Below, piece after piece: positions 9,060 through 18,881 of a stretch of 64,000 nt of DNA. Numbering within the stretch: position 1 is the stretch's first letter; every line of letters starts with the position of its first letter. The notes beneath the pieces were generated by a model. The model was not told the origin of the DNA and did not search any database. It saw only the letters and a program-made list of their open reading frames with translations. Both the position numbers and the translations under genes were made by a program. This DNA comes from Comamonas sp. NLF-1-9 (GTDB taxonomy: Bacteria; Pseudomonadota; Gammaproteobacteria; Burkholderiales; Burkholderiaceae_C). Location of the stretch: assembly GCF_019195435.1 (NCBI RefSeq), contig NZ_CP078069.1:744001-808000 (forward strand). The letters run 5' to 3'.

Positions 9060-11582
9060 TCACGTCGTTATCGCTTCGAAATTGCTAGTAGCATTCTCAG
9101 CGCCGGCCAGCGGCAACCAGAAAGTGAACAGGCACCCCGTGACCTCTTTTCCATTGTAGAGGTTCTGTGCCTGCAGCCTTCCCTGGTGCGATTCGACGAT
9201 GCTGCGGCACAGGTTCAGCCCCATGCCCATGCCCTCGCTCTTGGTGGAATAAAAGGCTTCGAAGAGGTGGTCCAGCACCTCCTGGGGCAGGCCCGGGCCG
9301 CTGTCTTCCACGCTGAACTGGATCACGTCCACGCCGTCGACCTGGCGCGGCACCACGCGCAGCTCCACGCTGCGCCGCGCGGGGGCGCAGCCGGCGTGGG
9401 CAATCGCCTCGGCGCCGTTCTTCATCAGGTTGATCAGCACCTGCTCGATCAGGATGCGGTCGGCCATCACCGGCGGCAGGCGCGCGGCCACGTAGTGCGT
9501 CAGGCGCACGTTGTGGCGGCGCAGCTCTATGGTGGCCAGCTCCACCGCCTCGGCCACCATCTCGGTCACCTTGGCCAGTTGGCGGTTGGGTTCGCTCTTT
9601 TTCACGAAGGCGCGGATGCGCTGGATGATCTGGCCCGCGCGCTGCGCCTGGTGCGCCGTCTTGTTGAGGGCCCCCAGCAGCGCGTCCTCGCTGATCTGGC
9701 CGCTTTGCACGCGCGAGATCATGCCGCTGCAGTAGTTGCTGATGGCGGTGAGCGGCTGGTTGAGTTCGTGCGCGACGCTGGAGGCCATCTCGCCCATGGT
9801 GATCAGGCGGCTGACCGACTGGGTGCGCTCGGCCTGGTGCGCGGCCAGCTCCTGGGCGTTGCGCCGCGCGGTGATGTCGGTGGCAATCACCATCTGCGCC
9901 AAGCGCCCGTCCACCCAGTGCAGGTAGCGTGAGCGCACCTCCAGCCAGCGGCCCAGCTCGCTCTGGTAGATCTCCACGTTGTCGGAATTGGCCTGGGTCA
10001 TGGCGTGGCTAGGCAGGCCCATCAGGCCGTCCTCGTCGTCCTCCTCGGGCGCGTGCACCACGCCGGCCTGCATCACCAGCTGCAGATGGCCATCGGTCTG
10101 CGAGCCGAACCACTGGCGATACAGCCGGTTGGCAAACAGCAGCTCCTTGCTGCCCAGCGGCGCGACCGAGACCGAGGCGTCGAGCGACTCCATGACGATG
10201 GTGAAGCGCTCGTGCGAGGCCACGAGCTGCTCGCGCACGCGGTTGGGCTCGGTGATGTCGGTCATCGAGGTCATCCAGCCGGTGTGCCGTCCATGCCCGT
10301 CGATCAGCGGCGAGACGTACAAGCGCGCATCGAATACCGTGCCGCTCTTGCGCTGCACGCGCACCTGCAGGCCGCCGGGCAGGGCGCGCCCCGACAGCTC
10401 TTCGTGCAGCTTGCTCTGCTGGGAATTGCGTTCGGCCTCGGGCCAATAGCTGTAGGGCGGGGTCTGGCCCACGAGCTCTTCGGCCGACCAGCCGGTCATC
10501 TGGCAAAAGGCGGCGTTCACGTAGGTGATGCGCCCCTCCAGGTCGAGCGCGCGCATGCCGGTGAGGATGGAGTTTTCCATCGCGCGGCGAAAGTTGGTTT
10601 CCGCTACCAGCGCCTCTTGCGCCTGCATGCGCTTGCGCGTGTGGCGCCAGGTGCCCAGCAGCAGCCAGGCGGTCATGATGGAGAGCGCGCCCACGAGCCA
10701 GAACAGGCCGCTGCCGATCACGCCAAGCGAGGTGCGGTAGGCCTGCGCGCGCAGCACCAGCGTGAGGCCTGGCAGCACGATGGGCGCGTCGTAGGCATTG
10801 CTTGCGCGCGCCCAGGGCAGCAGCGGGCGTGCGCGCGGCTGCAGCGCCGAGCCCGCCAGCAGCTGATGGCGCACGTTGAGCAGCGTCACCGCGTAGCGCG
10901 ACAGCACCTCGTTCGGTGTGCCATAGCGCAGCAGGCTGTCGGTGGAATATTCGGCCAGCAGCACGCCGGCAAAACGTTCGTCCCCGCTCAGCGGCACCAG
11001 CAGTTGCAGCAGCGGCGCCGGCCCTTCGGCGCGCGGCGCCCCCTGCTGGTAGCTCGCCTGTTCGAGCTGCTGCACCTGGTGAAAGCCCTCCAGCGTTGGC
11101 CCCGGGCGCAGGATCTCGCCGGCCAGGCGTATCTGGCTGCTGGTGAGCGTGGGCGCCGACTGGCTTGCGCGTACCCGCCCGGTCTCGTCTATCCAGCTGA
11201 GCGCCTGCACCTCGGGGTATTGGGTGATCAAGAGGTCAGCGAGCGTTGCGAAGTCGGTTTCGTTCAGGCCCTGGCCGGGCAGGTCGCGCGCGATGCGCAT
11301 GACCTGCTCCTGGCGCTCGGACAGACGCAGGCGCAGGCGCTGCTGGGCGTACTCCACGTCGCGCTGCAGGGCTTCGCGCTCACGCTGGATTTCCTCGGAG
11401 TGCAAATACCAGAACGAGGCGACGATGGCCAGAAAGAACAGCAGCACCGCCGCAAGCGGCGCCAGCGCGGCAAAGCGGTCCTGCCGATGCGGCGCCAGAC
11501 CACGCCACCAGCGGCGCCAGTGGCGCGACGGCGACTGCACCGACAGCGGCAGCGCGGAGGCTCGGGAACCGGGGGAAACCAT
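9060..11582 (-). CDS. PAS-domain sensor histidine kinase, DctS-like
   Basis: An 840-residue inner-membrane kinase. One helix is at about residues 37-60 and a second at about 282-306, enclosing a large periplasmic sensor region. PAS domains follow (one beginning near FRRAMENSILTGMRAL, a second around residues 460-570). The HisKA domain has the phospho-His in MASSVAHELNQPLTAI near residue 612. The ATPase domain has an N-box NLMKNGAEAI, a G1 box VEDSGPGLP and a G2 box GMGMGLNL. Its stop overlaps the region of the FixJ-type regulator start, so the two form a translation-coupled pair. The stimulus is not known. The upstream 162 bp are shared with the divergent aceE promoter region. Confidence 0.92.
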   Translation of the reverse strand: MVSPGSRASALPLSVQSPSRHWRRWWRGLAPHRQDRFAALAPLAAVLLFFLAIVASFWYLHSEEIQREREALQRDVEYAQQRLRLRLSERQEQVMRIARDLPGQGLNETDFATLADLLITQYPEVQALSWIDETGRVRASQSAPTLTSSQIRLAGEILRPGPTLEGFHQVQQLEQASYQQGAPRAEGPAPLLQLLVPLSGDERFAGVLLAEYSTDSLLRYGTPNEVLSRYAVTLLNVRHQLLAGSALQPRARPLLPWARASNAYDAPIVLPGLTLVLRAQAYRTSLGVIGSGLFWLVGALSIMTAWLLLGTWRHTRKRMQAQEALVAETNFRRAMENSILTGMRALDLEGRITYVNAAFCQMTGWSAEELVGQTPPYSYWPEAERNSQQSKLHEELSGRALPGGLQVRVQRKSGTVFDARLYVSPLIDGHGRHTGWMTSMTDITEPNRVREQLVASHERFTIVMESLDASVSVAPLGSKELLFANRLYRQWFGSQTDGHLQLVMQAGVVHAPEEDDEDGLMGLPSHAMTQANSDNVEIYQSELGRWLEVRSRYLHWVDGRLAQMVIATDITARRNAQELAAHQAERTQSVSRLITMGEMASSVAHELNQPLTAISNYCSGMISRVQSGQISEDALLGALNKTAHQAQRAGQIIQRIRAFVKKSEPNRQLAKVTEMVAEAVELATIELRRHNVRLTHYVAARLPPVMADRILIEQVLINLMKNGAEAIAHAGCAPARRSVELRVVPRQVDGVDVIQFSVEDSGPGLPQEVLDHLFEAFYSTKSEGMGMGLNLCRSIVESHQGRLQAQNLYNGKEVTGCLFTFWLPLAGAENATSNFEAITT

Positions 11583-11744
11583 GAGTGAAGTTTATAGACA
11601 GCCGCTGGGCGACCCCCCGGAAATCTGAGGGTTTTCCTCAATAAATCTCATATTATGAAACCTACTCGTGCTATTTGAAAAATACCAAAAATATGCGACA
11701 CTGCGGCATCTATCCTGACATTCACTGCGTAAAGGAGACCAGAG

Positions 11745-14444
11745 ATGAGTGACGCCATCCCAAGCCAGGCGCTGACAGACACGGACGAGCAGGAAACACG
11801 CGAATGGATGGACGCGCTGGCCGCGGTCATCGACAAGGAAGGGCCGGAGCGCGCCCACTTTCTGCTTGAGCAACTGCTCGAGCACGCGCGCGAGCACTCC
11901 ATCGACATGCCGTTTTCGGCGACCACTGGCTACGTGAACACGATCGAGCCGGACGAAGAGCAACGCAGCCCCGGCAACCTGGAACTGGAAGGGCGTCTGC
12001 GCGCCTACATGCGCTGGAATTCCATGATCATGGTGGTGCGCGCCAATCGCGCGCACGTGGACGACGGCGGCTCGCTCGGCGGGCATATCGCCTCCTACGC
12101 CTCGGTGGCGCACATGTTCGAGGCCGGCTTCAACCATTTCTGGCATGCCGAGAGCGAAGGCCACGGCGGTGACTGCGTCTATTTTCAGGGTCACAGCTCG
12201 CCGGGCATCTACGCGCGCGCCTTTCTGGAAGGGCGCATCACCGAAGACCAGATGCTGCACTTTCGCCAGGAGGTGGGCTACAAGAAGGGGCTGTCCAGCT
12301 ACCCGCACCCCTGGTTGATGCCCGGCTTCTGGCAGTTCCCGACGGTCTCCATGGGCCTGGGGCCGTTGATGGCCATCTACCAGGCGCGTTTTCTCAAATA
12401 CCTGCAGGCGCGCGGCATCGCCGAGACCGAAAACCGCAAGGTCTGGGCCTTCATGGGCGACGGCGAGATGGACGAGCCCGAGAGCACCGGCGCGATCCGC
12501 CTGGCCTCGCGCGAGAACCTCGACAACCTGATCTTCGTCATCAACTGCAACCTGCAGCGCCTGGACGGCCCGGTGCGCGGCAACGGCAAGATCATCCAGG
12601 AGCTCGAAGGGCAATTCCGCGGCGCCGGCTGGAACGTCATCAAATGCCTGTGGGGCAGCAGCTGGGATCCGCTGCTCGCGCGCGACAAGGACGGCGCGCT
12701 CAAGAAGGTGATGATGGATACGCTCGACGGCGACTACCAGACCTTCCGCGCGCACGACGGCGCCTACATCCGCGAGCACTTCTTCGGCCGCGATCCGCGC
12801 GTGGCCAAGCTGGTCGAGCACATGAGCGACGACGAGATCTGGGCGCTGCGCCACGGCGGCCACGACTCGCAAAAGGTCTATGCCGCGTTTGCCGAGGCGG
12901 TCAAGCACACCGGCCAGCCCACGGTCATCCTGGTGCGCACCATCAAGGGCTACGGCATGGGCGCGGCCGGCCAGGCCAAGAACCCCGCGCACCAGATCAA
13001 GAAGCTGTCGGACGACGCGGTGCGGGCCTTCCGCGACCGCTTCAACATTCCGGTGCCCGACAGCGAACTGGAAAAGCTCCCCTTCTACAAGCCGGCCGAC
13101 GACACGCCCGCGATGCAATACCTGCACGCGCAGCGCAAGGCCCTGGGCGGCTATCTGCCGCAGCGGCGAGAGAAGTCCGACGAAAGCTTCACGGTGCCGG
13201 CGCTCGAGACCTTCAAGGCGGTGCTCGACCCCACGGCCGAAGGGCGCGAGATCAGCACCACCCAGGCCTTCGTGCGCGTGGTGGTGCAACTGCTGCGCGA
13301 CAAGGCCCTGGGCCCGCGCGTGGTGCCCATCGTGGTGGACGAGGCGCGCACCTTCGGAATGGAGGGGATGTTCCGCCAGATCGGCATCTACAACCCGCGC
13401 GGCCAGCTCTACACGCCGGTGGACAAGGGCGAGGTGGCCTACTACAAGGAAGCCATCGACGGCCAGGTGCTGCAGGAAGGCATCAACGAGCTGGGCGGCA
13501 TGTCCAGCTGGATTGCTGCGGCCACCAGCTACAGCACCAGCAACCGCATCATGGTGCCGTTCTACGTCTACTACTCGATGTTCGGGTTCCAGCGCTTTGG
13601 CGACCTGGCCTGGGCGGCGGGCGACCTGCACGCGCGTGGCTTCCTGCTGGGCGGCACCGCCGGGCGCACCACGCTCAACGGCGAGGGCCTGCAGCACGGC
13701 GATGGCCACAGCCAGATGCATGCGGCAAGCATTCCGTCGTGCATCAGCTACGACCCTTCGTTCGCGCACGAGGTGGCGGTCATCATGCACGAGGGCATGA
13801 AACGCATGATCGAGCGCCAGGAGGACGTGTACTACTACATCACCATCCACAACGAGAACTACGCCATGCCCGGCCTGACCCCGGGCACGGAAGAGCAGAT
13901 CCTCAAGGGCATGTATCTGTGTCAGTCGGGCGCGGCCGGCGACAAGCGCGTGCAGCTGCTGGGCAGCGGCACCATCTTGCGCGAATCGCTGGAGGCGCAA
14001 AAGCTCCTGGCCAGCGACTGGGGCGTGCAAGCCGACGTCTGGAGCTGCCCCAGCTTTACCGAGCTGGGCCGCGAGGGCGTGGACGCCGAGCGCTGGAACC
14101 TGCTGCACCCCGATGAGCCGCCGCGCGTGCCCTTCGTCGCGCAGCAGCTGGCCGAGCACCCGGGGCCGGTGGTTGCCTCTACCGATTGGGTCAAGGCCTA
14201 TCCTGAGCAGATCCGCGCCCACCTGCCCAAGGGGCGCAGCTTCACCGTGCTGGGCACGGACGGCTTCGGGCGCAGCGACTTTCGCTTCCGCCTGCGCGAG
14301 CACTTCGAGATCGACCGCCACTACATCGTGCTGGCCGCGCTCAGCGCACTGGCCGACGAGGGCGCGATCGACCGCGCCCAGGTTTCGGCGGCGATCAAGA
14401 AGTACGCGATCAAGACCGAGAAGACCAACCCGCTGTACGCCTGA
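11745..14444 (+). CDS. aceE: Pyruvate dehydrogenase E1, homodimeric type
   Basis: Decarboxylates pyruvate with thiamine diphosphate and passes the acetyl group to the lipoyl arm of E2. The 899-residue product is close to the E. coli enzyme (887). The ThDP-binding motif starts with GDGEMDEPES near residue 237 and ends with INCNLQRLDG. RVVVQLLRDKALGPRVVPI and the HSQMHAASIPSC region are typical. The start has AAAGGAGACC upstream. It is the first gene of aceE-aceF-lpdA, 15 bp before aceF. The promoter should lie in 11583-11744. Confidence 0.97.
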   Translation: MSDAIPSQALTDTDEQETREWMDALAAVIDKEGPERAHFLLEQLLEHAREHSIDMPFSATTGYVNTIEPDEEQRSPGNLELEGRLRAYMRWNSMIMVVRANRAHVDDGGSLGGHIASYASVAHMFEAGFNHFWHAESEGHGGDCVYFQGHSSPGIYARAFLEGRITEDQMLHFRQEVGYKKGLSSYPHPWLMPGFWQFPTVSMGLGPLMAIYQARFLKYLQARGIAETENRKVWAFMGDGEMDEPESTGAIRLASRENLDNLIFVINCNLQRLDGPVRGNGKIIQELEGQFRGAGWNVIKCLWGSSWDPLLARDKDGALKKVMMDTLDGDYQTFRAHDGAYIREHFFGRDPRVAKLVEHMSDDEIWALRHGGHDSQKVYAAFAEAVKHTGQPTVILVRTIKGYGMGAAGQAKNPAHQIKKLSDDAVRAFRDRFNIPVPDSELEKLPFYKPADDTPAMQYLHAQRKALGGYLPQRREKSDESFTVPALETFKAVLDPTAEGREISTTQAFVRVVVQLLRDKALGPRVVPIVVDEARTFGMEGMFRQIGIYNPRGQLYTPVDKGEVAYYKEAIDGQVLQEGINELGGMSSWIAAATSYSTSNRIMVPFYVYYSMFGFQRFGDLAWAAGDLHARGFLLGGTAGRTTLNGEGLQHGDGHSQMHAASIPSCISYDPSFAHEVAVIMHEGMKRMIERQEDVYYYITIHNENYAMPGLTPGTEEQILKGMYLCQSGAAGDKRVQLLGSGTILRESLEAQKLLASDWGVQADVWSCPSFTELGREGVDAERWNLLHPDEPPRVPFVAQQLAEHPGPVVASTDWVKAYPEQIRAHLPKGRSFTVLGTDGFGRSDFRFRLREHFEIDRHYIVLAALSALADEGAIDRAQVSAAIKKYAIKTEKTNPLYA

Positions 14445-14459
14445 AGGAGGGACGAGGCC

Positions 14460-16148
14460 ATGGCAATCAAGGAAGTCAAAGTCCCCGACATGGGCGATTT
14501 TTCCGGCGTCGGCGTGATCGAGTTGCTGGTGCAGCCCGGCGACACCATCAAGGCCGAGCAAAGCCTGATCACGGTGGAGTCGGACAAGGCGACGATGGAG
14601 ATTCCCTCCAGCGACGCCGGTGTCGTGAAAGAGCTCAAGGTCAAGCTCGGCGACAAGGTCGACCAAGGCTCGGTCATCCTGCTGCTCGAGGTAGCGGATG
14701 CAGAGCAGAAACAGGCCCAAACGCCTGCTGCGCCTGCGCCTGCAGCTCCTGAACCTGCAGCAGCGCCGGCCCCGGCCGCCACCCAGCCCGCAGCCGCCCC
14801 AGCCGCCGCCACGCGCGTCGAGGTGCGCGTGCCCGACATCGGCGACTTCAAGGACGTGGGCGTGATCGAGCTGCTGGTAGCCGTGGGCGATACGGTCAAG
14901 ACCGAGCAGTCGCTGATCACCGTGGAGTCGGACAAGGCGTCGATGGAAATTCCTTCCTCCGCCTCGGGCGTGGTCAAGGAGCTCAAGGTCCAGCTCGGTG
15001 ACAAGCTCAATGTGGGCGACGTGATCGCGGTGCTTGAAGGCGCGGCTGCCCCTGCCGCGGCACCGACGCCCGCAAGCGCCAGCGCTCCGGCGCCGGCTGC
15101 GCCCGCTCCTGCGCCCGCAGCGGCGCCTTCATCCAGTGCTTCGCCAGCACCTGCAGCCGCTGCCACGCCCGCACCCAGCGCCCCCGCACACCAGCCGGGC
15201 GGCTCCACGGCCGGTCTGCCGCACGCTTCGCCCTCGGTGCGCAAAGCCGCGCGCGAGCTTGGCGTGCCGCTGGCCGAGGTCAAGGGCAGCGGCCCCAAGG
15301 GCCGCATCACCCTGGAAGACGTGCAGGCCTTCACCCGCGCCGTCATGCAAGGCAGCACGCGCACCCAGGCGCAGGCTGCGGCTGGCACGGGCGCCGCCTC
15401 GGGCGTGGGCCTTGATCTGCTGCCCTGGCCGCAGGTGGACTTTGCCAAGTTCGGCGACATCGAGGCCAAGCCCTTGAGCCGCATCAAGAAGATCAGCGGC
15501 GCCAACCTCGCGCGCAACTGGGTGATGATTCCGCACGTCACCAACAACGACGAGGCGGACATCACCGAGCTCGAAGCCTTCCGCGTGCAGACCAACAAGG
15601 AGGCGGAAAAGGCCAAGAGCGACGTGAAGGTGACCATGCTTGCCTTCGTCATCAAGGCGGTGGTCTCGGCACTGAAGAAATTCCCCGAGTTCAACACCAG
15701 CCTGGATGGCGACAACCTGGTCTACAAGCACTACTACCACATCGGTTTTGCGGCGGACACGCCCAATGGCCTCGTGGTGCCGGTGCTCAAGGACGCGGAT
15801 CAGAAGGGCATCCTGCAAATCAGCCAGGAAATGTCCGAGCTCGCCGCCAAGGCGCGCGGTGGCAAGCTGGGCATTGCCGACATGCAGGGCGGGTGCTTCT
15901 CGATCTCCTCGCTCGGCGGCATCGGCGGCACGCACTTCACGCCCATCATCAACGCGCCCGAGGTGGCCATCCTTGGCCTCTCTCGCAGCGCGATGAAGCC
16001 GGTGTGGGACGGCAAGGTGTTTACGCCGCGCCTCATGCTGCCGCTGTCGCTGTCCTACGACCATCGGGTGATCGACGGCGCAGCCGCCGCGCGCTTCAAC
16101 GCCTATCTGGGCCAGGTGCTGGCGGACTACCGCCGCATCCTGCTGTGA
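14460..16148 (+). CDS. aceF: Dihydrolipoamide acetyltransferase (PDH E2)
   Basis: Transfers the acetyl group from the lipoyl arm to CoA and forms the core of the complex. The 562-residue product has two N-terminal lipoyl domains, with lipoylated Lys near residue 43 (VESDKATMEIPS) and residue 159 (VESDKASMEIPS). Long Ala/Pro linkers join them. A peripheral-subunit-binding domain (SPSVRKAARELGVPLAEV) lies near residue 258. The catalytic domain has the active-site string SLSYDHRVIDGAAAARF near residue 532. A GGAGG site precedes the ATG. It lies 15 bp after aceE and 12 bp before lpdA. Confidence 0.97.
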   Translation: MAIKEVKVPDMGDFSGVGVIELLVQPGDTIKAEQSLITVESDKATMEIPSSDAGVVKELKVKLGDKVDQGSVILLLEVADAEQKQAQTPAAPAPAAPEPAAAPAPAATQPAAAPAAATRVEVRVPDIGDFKDVGVIELLVAVGDTVKTEQSLITVESDKASMEIPSSASGVVKELKVQLGDKLNVGDVIAVLEGAAAPAAAPTPASASAPAPAAPAPAPAAAPSSSASPAPAAAATPAPSAPAHQPGGSTAGLPHASPSVRKAARELGVPLAEVKGSGPKGRITLEDVQAFTRAVMQGSTRTQAQAAAGTGAASGVGLDLLPWPQVDFAKFGDIEAKPLSRIKKISGANLARNWVMIPHVTNNDEADITELEAFRVQTNKEAEKAKSDVKVTMLAFVIKAVVSALKKFPEFNTSLDGDNLVYKHYYHIGFAADTPNGLVVPVLKDADQKGILQISQEMSELAAKARGGKLGIADMQGGCFSISSLGGIGGTHFTPIINAPEVAILGLSRSAMKPVWDGKVFTPRLMLPLSLSYDHRVIDGAAAARFNAYLGQVLADYRRILL

Positions 16149-16160
16149 AAGGGGCCTGAG

Positions 16161-17990
16161 ATGGCAGTGATGGACATCAAGGTGCCCGACCTGGGCGACT
16201 TCCAGGACGTGGGCGTGATCGAGGTACTGGTGGCCGAGGGCGAGCACATTCGCGCGGAGCAAAGCCTGGTCACCGTCGAGTCGGACAAGGCTTCGATGGA
16301 GATCCCGTCGAGCCACGCCGGCGTGGTCAAGGAGCTCAAAGTCAAGCTCGGCGACAAGGTCAGCCAGGGCAGCGTGCTGCTCACGCTGGAGGTGGCCGAC
16401 GCCGCGCCGGCCCCGGCGCCCGCACCGGCCGCCGCCGAAACTTCAGCATCAAAACCCGCTCCAGCGCCCGCCAGCCAAGCGCAAGCAGCTCCTGCTTCTG
16501 CAGCATCCAGCTACGCTGGCGGCGCCGACGTGGATTGCGACGTGCTGGTGCTGGGCGGCGGCCCCGGCGGCTACAGCGCGGCCTTCCGTGCGGCCGACCT
16601 GGGCCTGAAGGTGGTGCTGGTGGAGCGCTACGCCACGCTGGGCGGCGTGTGCCTGAACGTCGGCTGCATCCCGTCCAAGGCGCTCTTGCACGTGGCCGCG
16701 GTGATGGACGAAGTCGGCCATCTCAAGAGCGCCGGCATCGATTTTGGCGCGCCGCAAATCAATATCGAGCAGCTTCGCGGCCACAAGGACAAGGTGGTGG
16801 GCAAGCTCACCGGGGGCCTCGCGCAAATGGCCAAGATGCGCAAGGTCACGGTGCTGCGCGGCTTGGGCAGCTTTGTCGGCGCCAAGCATCTGCGGGTGGA
16901 GGAAACCGGCGGGGCAGGGCATGAGAAGAGCGGCAAGCAGCAGGTGGTGCAGTTCAAGCGCGCCATCATCGCCGCCGGCAGCGAGGCGGTGCATCTGCCC
17001 TTCATGCCCAAGGATCCGCGCGTGGTCGATTCCACTGGCGCGCTGGCGCTGGCGGGTGTTCCCAAGCGCATGCTGATCCTGGGCGGCGGCATCATCGGCC
17101 TGGAGATGGGCACGGTGTATTCCACGCTGGGCGCGCGCCTCGACGTCGTGGAAATGCTCGACGGCCTGATGCAGGGCGCCGACCGCGACCTGGTCAAGGT
17201 CTGGCAGAAGATGAACGCCAAGCGCTTTGACCACATCATGCTCAAGACCAAGACCGTCGCGGCCGAGGCCACGCCCGAAGGCATCAAGGTCACGTTTGCA
17301 CCGGCCGAGGAGGGCGGCAGCGCCCCCGAGCCCCAGACCTACGACCTGGTCTTGCAGGCCGTGGGCCGCAGCCCCAACGGCAAGAAGATCGGCGCCCAGC
17401 AGGCCGGCGTCGCGGTCACCGATCGCGGCTTCATCAGCGTCGACATCCAGATGCGCACCAACGTAGCGCACATCTTCGCCATCGGCGACATCGTCGGCCA
17501 GCCCATGCTGGCGCACAAGGCGGTGCACGAGGCGCACGTGGCCGCCGAGGTCATCGCCGGCGAGTTGCTGGGCGACGAAAAACTCGCCAAGGCCGCGTTC
17601 AACGCGCGCGTGATTCCGAGCGTGGCCTACACCGACCCGGAAGTCGCCTGGGTCGGCCTGACCGAAGACCAGGCCAAGGCCGAAGGCATCAAGGTGACCA
17701 AGGGCCTGTTCCCCTGGGCCGCATCGGGGCGGGCGATCGCCAACGGGCGCGATGAAGGCTTTACCAAGCTGCTGTTCGACGCCGAAACCCAGCGCATCCT
17801 GGGCGGCGGCATCGTCGGCACGCATGCGGGCGACATGATTGGCGAAATCGCCCTGGCCATCGAGATGGGCGCGGACAGCGTGGACATTGGCGCCACCATC
17901 CATCCGCACCCGACGCTGGGCGAAAGCATAGGCATGGCGGCCGAGGCCGCGCACGGCGCCTGCACCGACCTGCCGCCGCAGCGGCGCTGA
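16161..17990 (+). CDS. lpdA: Dihydrolipoamide dehydrogenase (PDH E3) with lipoyl domain
   Basis: Reoxidises dihydrolipoamide with NAD. The 609-residue product is longer than the usual 470-480 because a complete lipoyl domain (residues 1-80, Lys 43 in VESDKASMEIPS) is fused through an Ala/Pro linker. The FAD site LVLGGGPGGYSAA is near residue 130, the redox-active pair is GGVCLNVGCIPSK (about 164 and 169), the NAD site is LILGGGIIGLEMG near 307, and the C-terminal catalytic His is in IHPHPTLGES. This arrangement is known in several betaproteobacteria such as Cupriavidus. It is the last gene of the operon. Confidence 0.96.
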   Translation: MAVMDIKVPDLGDFQDVGVIEVLVAEGEHIRAEQSLVTVESDKASMEIPSSHAGVVKELKVKLGDKVSQGSVLLTLEVADAAPAPAPAPAAAETSASKPAPAPASQAQAAPASAASSYAGGADVDCDVLVLGGGPGGYSAAFRAADLGLKVVLVERYATLGGVCLNVGCIPSKALLHVAAVMDEVGHLKSAGIDFGAPQINIEQLRGHKDKVVGKLTGGLAQMAKMRKVTVLRGLGSFVGAKHLRVEETGGAGHEKSGKQQVVQFKRAIIAAGSEAVHLPFMPKDPRVVDSTGALALAGVPKRMLILGGGIIGLEMGTVYSTLGARLDVVEMLDGLMQGADRDLVKVWQKMNAKRFDHIMLKTKTVAAEATPEGIKVTFAPAEEGGSAPEPQTYDLVLQAVGRSPNGKKIGAQQAGVAVTDRGFISVDIQMRTNVAHIFAIGDIVGQPMLAHKAVHEAHVAAEVIAGELLGDEKLAKAAFNARVIPSVAYTDPEVAWVGLTEDQAKAEGIKVTKGLFPWAASGRAIANGRDEGFTKLLFDAETQRILGGGIVGTHAGDMIGEIALAIEMGADSVDIGATIHPHPTLGESIGMAAEAAHGACTDLPPQRR

Positions 17991-17999
17991 GCGCGGCCT

Positions 18000-18046
18000 C
18001 GCCCTGCCAGGCTTTGCCGCGCGGGCCGGCTTGCGAGGGCAGGGCG
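18000..18046. terminator. GC-rich hairpin between convergent lpdA and HDOD gene
   Basis: A perfect 9-bp inverted repeat CGCCCTGCC/GGCAGGGCG (18000-18008 with 18038-18046) encloses smaller GC stems in the 66-bp gap between two convergent stops. There is no T-run on either strand, so it would be a weak or factor-assisted terminator at best. Confidence 0.3.
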
Positions 18047-18056
18047 GCGGCGGGGC

Positions 18057-18881
18057 TCAGACCAGATCGTCGCCGTTGGCCTGCGCCTTCCAGTCGATCG
18101 GGTCTTGCTGCAGCACGGTGTCGATGTCCATGTCCAGCACCACGCCGACCTCGCCCGGAAAGGTCGCGGCCAGTTCGCGCTCGCCCAGGCCCCCTTCACG
18201 TGCGCGGGCGCGCCAGGCCGCCAGGTGCAGGATGGCCGCCAGCGGCTCATAGACCTCTTCGTCGAACGGCGCGCAGTGGTAGCGCAGCGCGTCGACCAGC
18301 ACGGCCGGCAGGCGCCATTGGCGCGCCAGGCGCGCGCTCACGGCGGCATAGCTGTAGCCCCACAAGCGGCTCTCGTGGCGCGAGCGGCGCAAGTCCAGCG
18401 GCGCCACCGTGCGGCTGAGCGCATGGCTTTGCGCGGGGTTGCGCAGGTGCAGCACCAGCTCACCTAGACCATGCAGCAGGCCAGCGCTATAGGCCAGCGT
18501 CTGGTTGCGGTGCACGATGCCGGCGAGCGAGCGCGCCAGTCGCGCGGTATTGAGGCTGTAGCGCCAGAAATGCTGCAGGTTGATGCCAGGCACCGAACCC
18601 GCCGTCGTGCCGAGGAAGGCCTGGGTCACGAAGGCGCGCAGCTGCGGCAGATCGAGCAGCACGATCGCTTCAGGCACGCTGCCCACGGTGCCCGACAGCG
18701 GATGCGAGCGCACGTTCACCTCGCGCAGCAAGCGAGCCGCCAGCGCCGGATCGGTCAGGAAAAACTGGTTGATGCGCCGCAGACTCGGCTCTGGGCGCGC
18801 CAGCTCCGTCGTCAGCAAGGCCACTGCCCGCGGCAGACTGGGCAGCGTGCATTCGGTCTGCAGCAGGTCGTTCAAGTCCAT
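18057..18881 (-). CDS. HDOD domain protein
   Basis: A 274-residue protein with an HDOD domain covering most of its length (TLPSLPRAVALLTTEL, INQFFLTDPALAARLLREVN, SVPEAIVLLDLPQLRAF, AGLLHGLGELVLHL). HDOD proteins are non-catalytic relatives of HD hydrolases and usually act in signalling. No GGDEF, EAL or receiver domain is attached. ATG at 18881 (MDLNDLLQTECTLP) is chosen because the longer frame upstream has an Arg-rich, non-conserved leader. It converges on lpdA. Confidence 0.82.
   Translation of the reverse strand: MDLNDLLQTECTLPSLPRAVALLTTELARPEPSLRRINQFFLTDPALAARLLREVNVRSHPLSGTVGSVPEAIVLLDLPQLRAFVTQAFLGTTAGSVPGINLQHFWRYSLNTARLARSLAGIVHRNQTLAYSAGLLHGLGELVLHLRNPAQSHALSRTVAPLDLRRSRHESRLWGYSYAAVSARLARQWRLPAVLVDALRYHCAPFDEEVYEPLAAILHLAAWRARAREGGLGERELAATFPGEVGVVLDMDIDTVLQQDPIDWKAQANGDDLV

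Noticed and set aside
11592..14720. Very long minus-strand open frame opposite aceE
   Set aside because: Caused by the third-position GC of aceE. aceE is complete with ThDP motifs and a ribosome site; the antisense translation is rich in His, Val and Arg repeats and has no start signal.
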